Positions 58,379 through 64,000 of a stretch of 64,000 nt of DNA are shown here, in pieces. Source of the stretch: Gigaspora rosea (taxonomy: Eukaryota > Glomeromycota > Glomeromycetes > Diversisporales > Gigasporaceae). The position numbers and the translations under genes were made by a program. Below the pieces are notes generated by a model. It saw only the letters and a list, made by a program, of their open reading frames with translations. It did not search any database and was not told the DNA's origin. The stretch covers positions 109,648 through 173,647 of the forward strand of contig QKWP01000200.1 of assembly GCA_003550325.1 (NCBI GenBank), given 5' to 3'. Numbering within the stretch: the stretch's first letter is position 1; the number at the start of each line of letters is the position of its first letter.

Positions 58379-58540
58379 ATACAGAGATAGCATTTAAAAT
58401 CTTATCTACAGGATTATTCAAAAATTTCTTAAGTGCATTTAATTGTATTATGATTATCTCCATTTGCATTTCAAACTTTTTAGAAATTTATTTTTAGAAT
58501 CTATAGTTTTGTATTCACATGATTTGGAATGGACATGTTT

Positions 58541-58997
58541 GTTTGTTTAGTCAGTATATTTGCATATAATACCTTTGTTTACCCATTTGGCTATTGTTTA
58601 TTTGTTTATTTGTTTACGTGTAGTTGGATCAAAACAAACCAAATCTACAGTAAGAGTTTCAAATATTCCTCAAAAATTCTCTAAAAATTTTGTTCGAAAA
58701 TAAAATTTTCTTTTAAAGTGGGCTAACTGAAATTGGTTCTATATCAGATATGTGCTTACTAAATGGCTATTTGTTTTGAGTTTTTGTGTATACAGCAGAT
58801 TATGCATCAAATGGGCTTAATAATTTTTTTTATTATTAAGCCCATGAATACTCATAGGTACTCACGGGCCAGATAGGGTATCAATTTTGGGGCCCTAGGA
58901 TAAGGGTAAGAGTTTGGAGATTAAGCCCATTAATAAACAGCTAGTGCTAGTGCATTACTACTACCCAGCTCTACCTGGTCCATGCAGTGGCCTACCA
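58541..58997. other. Non-coding stretch with a GGGCTTAATAAT hairpin
   Basis: TGGGCTTAATAAT and ATTATTAAGCCCA face each other around an A/T loop at 58809-58843. The downstream GC-richer sequence (58860-58985) contains ACTCACGGGCC and CTAGTGCTAGTGC words. No gene. Confidence 0.45.
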
Positions 58998-58999
58998 TA

Positions 59000-59302
59000 T
59001 GTATCCAAAAATAAGCTACCTTTTTTGGCCAAAAAATTATACGAAAAATCGTAAAATAGCTTATTTTCGGAATAAGCATTTTTTGAAAAAATTGAAAAAC
59101 GTACTAATAAAAGTTGTCTAAATGATACCAAATTTTTATTATAGGTATATTTTGATGCGCTAAACAACTTTACTTAATCGACTTTTGAAATTCACTTAGT
59201 AGAAAAAGAAGTTTTATATGTAGCAACTGCTAATAAATTTTTTAAGATTTTTTAAAAAAATCAGGAGGTAGCTTATTTTAGGTTGTAGCTTATTTTCATA
59301 CA
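59000..59302. mobile_element. TA-target MITE, TGTAT..AAAATAAGCTAC family
   Basis: The ends TGTATCCAAAAATAAGCTAC and, inverted, TGTATGAAAATAAGCTACAA are flanked by TA at 58998-58999 and 59303-59304. AATAAGCTA words repeat inside both ends. It is 303 bp and non-coding. Confidence 0.75.
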
Positions 59303-60252
59303 TATACGATACTCTATTGATTAAAATTTTTATTTATTGTACAGTTAAGTAATTAAATACAATAAGAATAGCCCAAATAATATCATTATTTATATTATTA
59401 ATGCTGTTCTAAAAGATACTTAAAAATGCTTTATTTGATTAAATTATAAATTACAATTTGAATAAATAATCAAGTCTTAAAGTGCATATTGAAGTGACAA
59501 ATAATATCTATATTTAACAACTATGTATTTCATAAAAATTGAACTAAGCAAATAAACAAATTGATATCTTGATCAATAGATGTTCTTTACTACAAATTAA
59601 TATAATATTAATCTTAATTGTTTTATTTAAAATATATTAAGAATTACTAATCTTAATACTTACCTATATACATAGTTTATAAGGTGATCATACCTAATTC
59701 CGTGAATCGTCCCTAATTCCGTGAATAACATATTCTAACCTTTTATAGCCTTATTGTTAGTTAAATATTTGTAACATACATATTAAAGTTTGTTACACAA
59801 CATATATATATATTCATAAGACTATTAACGAACAAATTTTTTTTCTCACAAATCGATTTTACCTTTATTTTCAAATTATTGTTTTGCAATATTTAAAAAA
59901 CTAAACTTTTATTACATTAAAATTTTGACAAAACTGATAAAAAAAAATAAAATAGAATTTTATAGCTTTTTATTTTTTTTTATTTTAAGTAGTAATGGAA
60001 CTCGCAAAAGATATTAAGCCTGAAAAACATGCGTTTTTTATTTGAGATTCTTTATAAAACCTTTATCGAAAATTTTCTTCAATTTACCATACAATTTTAT
60101 ATTAAATTAAAGTTTACTCGGATCAGCCAGTCAACGCGATCGTGTACAAATTTAAATCTCTTAAAAATTTTTTCTTGTTTTTATTGTTTTTTGTGTTTTT
60201 TGTTGTGTTTACAACACAAGTTTTATTTTGCTTGTACCTGCACGAATATAAT

Positions 60253-61824
60253 ATGAATCAAGTAATATTGACAAAAAAATTAACAAAAAAGGATACAAAC
60301 TCCCATCAAACTTCTATCCAAGCGGCCTTAAATTTTCTTGAAACACAAAAAAAAACTAGTTAAGCTCCACCCTTAAGTATTCGTCAAGTTGCTTTGAAAT
60401 TTGGGGTTGCCGGCCAAACACTACGTGATGCTATAGCTAAAGGTGCACCAAAACGCCCAGGTTCTCCTACATTACTTACAGCTGAAGAAGAAAATGAGTT
60501 AGTAGGGTATTGTCTAAATATGCAAAGTCTAGGGTTTGGACTAACTAAAGAGGCTGTTAATACAATGGTTGTTCAAATGCTTGCTACAAAAAATAAAAAA
60601 AATTTAGCTAAAAATGGGCCTAGTAACAAATTGTGGAAACGATTTATGCGCGATCATCTACAAATTTCATTTCGTGTACCTCAAGAGCTTACTAAAGCAC
60701 GAGCCGCTAAAGCCAATCCGATTGTTATTCAAAATCATTTTGCAACACTTGAAAAACTTATTAATGAAAACTGTCTTACACCTGACAGAATTTGGAACAT
60801 GGATAAAAGCAGGTTTAATATCTCTGCAAGGTTAGCAAAAGTAATAGCTCAAAAAGGCATTTGGCAAGTTCACAAAACTGCAGCTGGAAACTCAAAAAAG
60901 CATATATCCGTTTGCCCTACTATTTTAGCAGCTGGAACGTATATTCCCCCATTACTTATTTACAAAGGTGTTAGAGTAATTGAAGGTTTATTAACAGGCG
61001 TATCAGTTCCACCGGGTACCGTCGCTGCATTTACTGAAACCGGATATATACACGAAGATATTTTTAGAATGTATATAGAGCACTTTAGTAATTCGATTTT
61101 CCCTACTTGCCCTGTCTTGCTTATGCTCGATGGAGCTACAAGCCATATAGATTTAACTAGTATTAAATATTGTCAAGAAAACAATATTCTTCTTTATATA
61201 TTGCCATCAAATACTACTCATATACTTTAACCATCCGAGATTCCTTTTAAAAAACTTAAATCTGAATACGATAAAGCATCAGATCGTTATCGTATTAATA
61301 ATAATCTTGGAGTAGTTACAAAATATTTATTCGCCCAAGTTTTTGGTGAAGCATTTCATGAAACGTATACACCAAACGCAATTAGACATGCATTCGCTGC
61401 AACTGGCATTTGGCCCCTGAATCCTGATGTAATTAACCCTGAACGTTTAACGCCTTCATTAGCAACGTTTCAACCAGTTAGTTCTTCTCCAAAACCAACT
61501 CATGAACGAAATACAAGAATTAATAGACTTACACAGCTTGAAAATGAAAATGAAGAATTGCGCGAATATATTCAACGATTAGAGCATCCTGGGACAACTT
61601 CTTTGGCTTCGATTATGAAGTATCCACAACCACAGCAACAACCTGTTGAGAAAAAACCCCAAGCCCGACCCAAGACATTCAAATTTGGAACTCTTGTAAC
61701 TGCTGAATCAATTATTAAAGAACTAGAAGAAAAAGAAAACTTGAAACGAAGAAAGATTGAAGATGCAAAAGTAAGAAAAGAACAGCAGATTCTTAATAAG
61801 GCGAAAAAACAGAGTAAAAAATAA
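60253..61824 (+). pseudogene. pogo/CENP-B-type transposase with two in-frame TAA codons
   Basis: The frame of 523 positions starts at MNQVILTKKLTKKD. An HTH follows (SIRQVALKFGVAGQTLRDAI, residues ~42-61), then a CENP-B-type HTH (residues ~75-145, with FRVPQELTKARA at its end), then a DDE core: NMDKSRF (D184), LMLDGATSHID (D293) and, 36 residues on, PSEIPFKKLK (E329, where relatives usually have Asp). A Gln/Pro-rich linker and a Lys-rich coiled-coil tail end it. TAA codons at 60361 (position 37) and 61228 (position 326, the family's conserved Gln of LQP) break it. Everything else is in frame, so decay is recent. The hydrophobic upstream extension from 60142 is not expected in a nuclear transposase. 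Confidence 0.9.
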
Positions 61825-62148
61825 TGCAAAAGTAAATATATTGTTGAAGGACAATATATTTTTCAAATACCTTTTAATATCTTGTTTTTAAATAGCCCTT
61901 CGAACTGTAAAAATAAATAAATAAAATCGATTTTTTTATAAAATTAAAAAATCGCATTATTAAATACGATTAAACTCTATATAATAAACTGGATTTTTTT
62001 TAAAATAAATCGACTATCATATATTTAAATATTTGTTTATCATAAGGAATTTTTCGTAATCTAAAATTTTTGTGAAATGTAAATAAACCTTTTTTAGTTG
62101 GATTATTTATTTAATTCTAATAAAAAAAAATTTTTTTTTTATAAAATT

Positions 62149-62195
62149 TTTGACCGATATTCAAATGATTAGATATATTTAGAATATCGGTCAAA
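62149..62195. other. Hairpin in the pogo-like element's 3' region
   Basis: TGACCGATATTC and GAATATCGGTCA face each other around a 23-bp loop. It lies downstream of the transposase stop and could act as a 3' end signal or a remnant insertion. Confidence 0.45.
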
Positions 62196-62520
62196 TTTTA
62201 TAAAAATTTTAAAATATGTGTAACTTAATACCACGAACCTGTTTTACTAATGAACTTTAATCGATTTATCAAATAAAAAATCAAGTTCATTATGTATTCA
62301 CGGAATTAGGCCCGTGGCTTTAAAATTCTTATAAATAATACGGGTTGTAACTTTTATTGTTTAAAAAATTTTTTAGTATATAATGTATAAAAAAATTTTA
62401 CAGTTAAACAATAAATTGATTGTTTATTTTTTATATTAAATGTTACAAATAAATACAATCTTTTGACGAACTTTTATATGTGACAAAAAAAAATTCACGG
62501 AATTAGGTATGATCACCTTA

Positions 62521-63179
62521 AGCTTTTATTGCATATCTATATGTTGCTATTATTAAGTTTTTCATATATCTTCTAGACCTTTTGTAACTTTATAATATTT
62601 GGATAATTAAGGGACTCTTTCTGACAATCACTTGAACCAAATTACCAACAGAAGAAAAACAAGAAGTTTTTTGTTGGAGAGTTGTCTATACTTAATGTAT
62701 AGTAGGATAACACAGAAAAATGGTTTTTATAAAAGTCAACCACCTTCTCGGGGACTCCTTTTTATATTTGATATACAAGCCAAAAAGCGTACTTTTACAA
62801 GATAACTGGCAGAAGGTGGAGCCCTTGTACAAGAAATTGTGGCGGAGATTAAAGTTTTTCCGTCAATGAAGTATCCTGTGGTAAAACAACTAGGACCCAG
62901 ACATTTCTTATATAGGTCATACTGATTTGCATAAATTTAGATGTTTTTGTACTCCTGAAATCAAGTCAATTTGCTAAAAGTTGGATTATTACATATAAAT
63001 TTAGAGAATCTATTTGTTGCCAGCAGTGACAGTCACTAGAGTGTGATTGACCAATTAGATCAAAGGATCATGTGTAATATAAAAAATGCAAAAACTTTAA
63101 TTTTTTTAAATTTTTAAATACTAAATTATATAACATCTAGTATTAGATAAAAAAAATATAAAGCAAATTTTTTTATTTA
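62521..63179. other. GC-richer stretch without a recognised gene
   Basis: 62640-62900 is GC-richer, with a short open piece reading GGALVQEIVAEIKVFPS and KYPVVKQLG. It is too short and lacks splice or start context, so no gene is called. The segment 63040-63110 (GGATCATGTGTAATATAAAA) resembles part of the 57725 element interior. Confidence 0.35.
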
Positions 63180-64000
63180 AATTTTATGGATCTATAGAAT
63201 TCAAATAAAAAAATTTCATTGAATTTGATCAAGTAGTTGCTAAGATACCTTCACTCAAGTTTTAAAAAAAATCAAAACTTCTATCAAAAACAAACTTTGA
63301 GTGAAGGTATTTTAGCAACCACCTGATCAAATTCGATGAAAATTTTTTTATTTGAATTCTAAAAAATTTTCATCAAATTTGATCAGGTGGTTGCAGAGAT
63401 ATTTTGATCAAAGTTTTAGAGAATTTCAAAATGCGTATTATATGACAAATACGTTTAAATTTGTTAACAAAACTTTGATCAAAGATATCTCTGCAACCAC
63501 TGATCAAATTTGATGAAATTTTTTTTACTAATTCTACAGATCTATAAAATTTAAATACAAAAATTTTTATCAAATTTGATCAAGTGGTTGTAGAGATATC
63601 CTTGATCAAAGTTTTGTCAAAAATTTAAATGTATCTGTCATATGATATATGTTTTAAAATTCTCTAAAACTTTGATCAAAGATATCTCTGCAACCACCTG
63701 ATCAAATTTGATGAAAATTTTTTTATTTAAATTGTATAGATCCATAGAATTCAAATAAAAAAATTTTTATCAAATTTGTTAGGTAGTTGTAGAGATATCT
63801 TTGATCAAAGTTTTAGAGAATTTCAAAACGTATATCATATGACAGATACGTTTAAATTTTTGCCAAAACTTTGATAAAGGATATTGCTGCAACCACTTGA
63901 TCAAATTTGATGAAAATTTTTTATTTAAATTTTATAAATACATAGAATAAGTAAAAAAATTTTTATCAAATTTGATCAGGTGGTTGCAGAGATATCCTTG
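63180..64000. repeat. Palindromic ~198-bp satellite, continuing past the window
   Basis: AGGTGGTTGCAGAGATAT and variants recur at about 63384, 63583, 63779 and 63977 (period ~198 bp), each answered by the inverted ATATCTCTGCAACCACCTG. Every unit therefore reads the same on both strands: arms CAAATTTGATCA, GATATC..TGATCAAAGTTTT and a centre CATATGAC.GATACGT. A short relative lies at 41215-41290. The array is cut by the window end. Confidence 0.9.

Larger units (their letters stand above)
56590..58500 (-). pseudogene. LINE ORF1-like region
   Basis: Upstream of the endonuclease on the minus strand. Open pieces lie at 56604-56906 (MSPKTTKITFWNMPAKGRIN, with ASQAKLELVVHRLPNKKEQL) and 56945-57196, and a helix-rich, Lys/Glu-rich N-terminal part ends ...DKILNAISV at 58390 and continues LRYEAGNKEQEVFIVRF at 57440. 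The last two join in frame once the hAT-like element 57448-58378 and one duplication are removed. The role as RNA-binding ORF1 is inferred from position. No zinc knuckle was seen. Confidence 0.65.
42437..58540 (-). mobile_element. Decayed LINE with RNase H domain, split by multiple insertions
   Basis: Read leftward, the order is ORF1-like protein, AP-endonuclease, RT, RNase H, C-terminal Cys/His motif, 3' UTR and a short A / AAT tail (about 42437-42454). It is a different family from the LINE at 6581: it has RNase H and a divergent C-terminus, as in I-type LINEs. Insertions break it at 57448-58378, 52073-55635, about 44310-47760 and 43325-44087. Stops and frameshifts are dense, so it is old. 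No target duplication was found and the 5' end is approximate. Confidence 0.85.
59682..62518 (+). mobile_element. Complete pogo-like (Tc1/mariner superfamily) DNA transposon
   Basis: The perfect inverted ends AGGTGATCATACCTAATTCC (then GTGAAT) are flanked by TA at 59680-59681 and 62519-62520. The word CCTAATTCCGTGAAT occurs twice at the left (59693-59707 and 59712-59726) and twice inverted at the right (about 62295-62310 and 62493-62508), an inner/outer arrangement like the double binding sites of some Tc1-type elements. One transposase gene lies inside. Length is 2837 bp. Confidence 0.95.

Noticed and set aside
60142-60363. Membrane-anchored start for the pogo transposase
   Set aside because: The hydrophobic run comes from T-rich upstream DNA; the Met at 60253 fits a nuclear DNA-binding protein.
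60253-61824. A variant genetic code in which TAA is read as Gln
   Set aside because: TAA ends the LINE ORF2 and the pogo transposase where the families normally end, and the hAT pseudogene also has TGA and TAG stops, so decay explains the in-frame TAA codons better.
1-64000. tRNA or rRNA genes
   Set aside because: No cloverleaf with B-box-like GGTTCGA context or rRNA-like conserved stretch was noticed by eye; a covariance-model scan would be needed to exclude them.

Overview
The window is strongly AT-rich eukaryotic DNA with no intact host gene that I can recognise. It is almost entirely transposable elements, most inserted inside one another, plus tandem repeats. Spliceosomal introns of 75-94 bp in a transposase, low GC, two decayed LINE types, BED/hAT and pogo-type transposases and large numbers of small inverted-repeat elements suggest a repeat-rich fungal genome. 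An arbuscular mycorrhizal fungus (Glomeromycotina) fits best, but that is inference from general character and no marker gene confirms it. One assembly gap lies at 15980-16925.

Layout. 1-204 holds the open 3' end of an unknown reading frame. 2126-3191 is a TAA-flanked inverted-repeat element with a second one inside it. 3740-4700 is a decayed LINE ORF1, followed at 4709-5535 by a short array of a ~327-bp palindromic satellite. 6581-11973 is a full-length L1-type LINE with a 13-bp target duplication, a zinc-knuckle ORF1 (frameshifted) and an endonuclease/RT ORF2 with one stop. 11992-18512 is a ~6.5-kb unit with ~345-bp terminal inverted repeats, each arm broken by a different younger element; its core holds a GC-richer island with an exon-like fragment. 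23844-26233 is a four-exon hAT transposase pseudogene on the minus strand.

28724-33509 and 34217-37304 are nested stacks: Harbinger-like, hAT-like, TA-target and palindromic elements inserted into one another, with exact or near-exact target duplications that give an insertion order. 38802-41027 is a hAT-like element carrying a ~1.8-kb array of the 327-bp palindromic satellite. 42437-58540 is a second LINE on the minus strand (ORF1, endonuclease, RT, RNase H, C-terminal zinc motif), badly decayed and split by at least five insertions, one of which carries a ~250-bp tandem array. 59682-62518 is a complete pogo-like DNA transposon with TA duplication, whose transposase has two in-frame TAA codons. 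63180-64000 begins another palindromic satellite (~198-bp period) that runs off the window.

How it fits together. The coding-capable elements (two LINEs, hAT, pogo) are all broken. Most of the remaining sequence is non-autonomous: hAT-like elements with 8-bp duplications, Harbinger-like ones with TAA and mariner/pogo-like ones with TA. They would depend on transposases supplied from elsewhere. No cellular operon, tRNA, rRNA or CRISPR array was seen.
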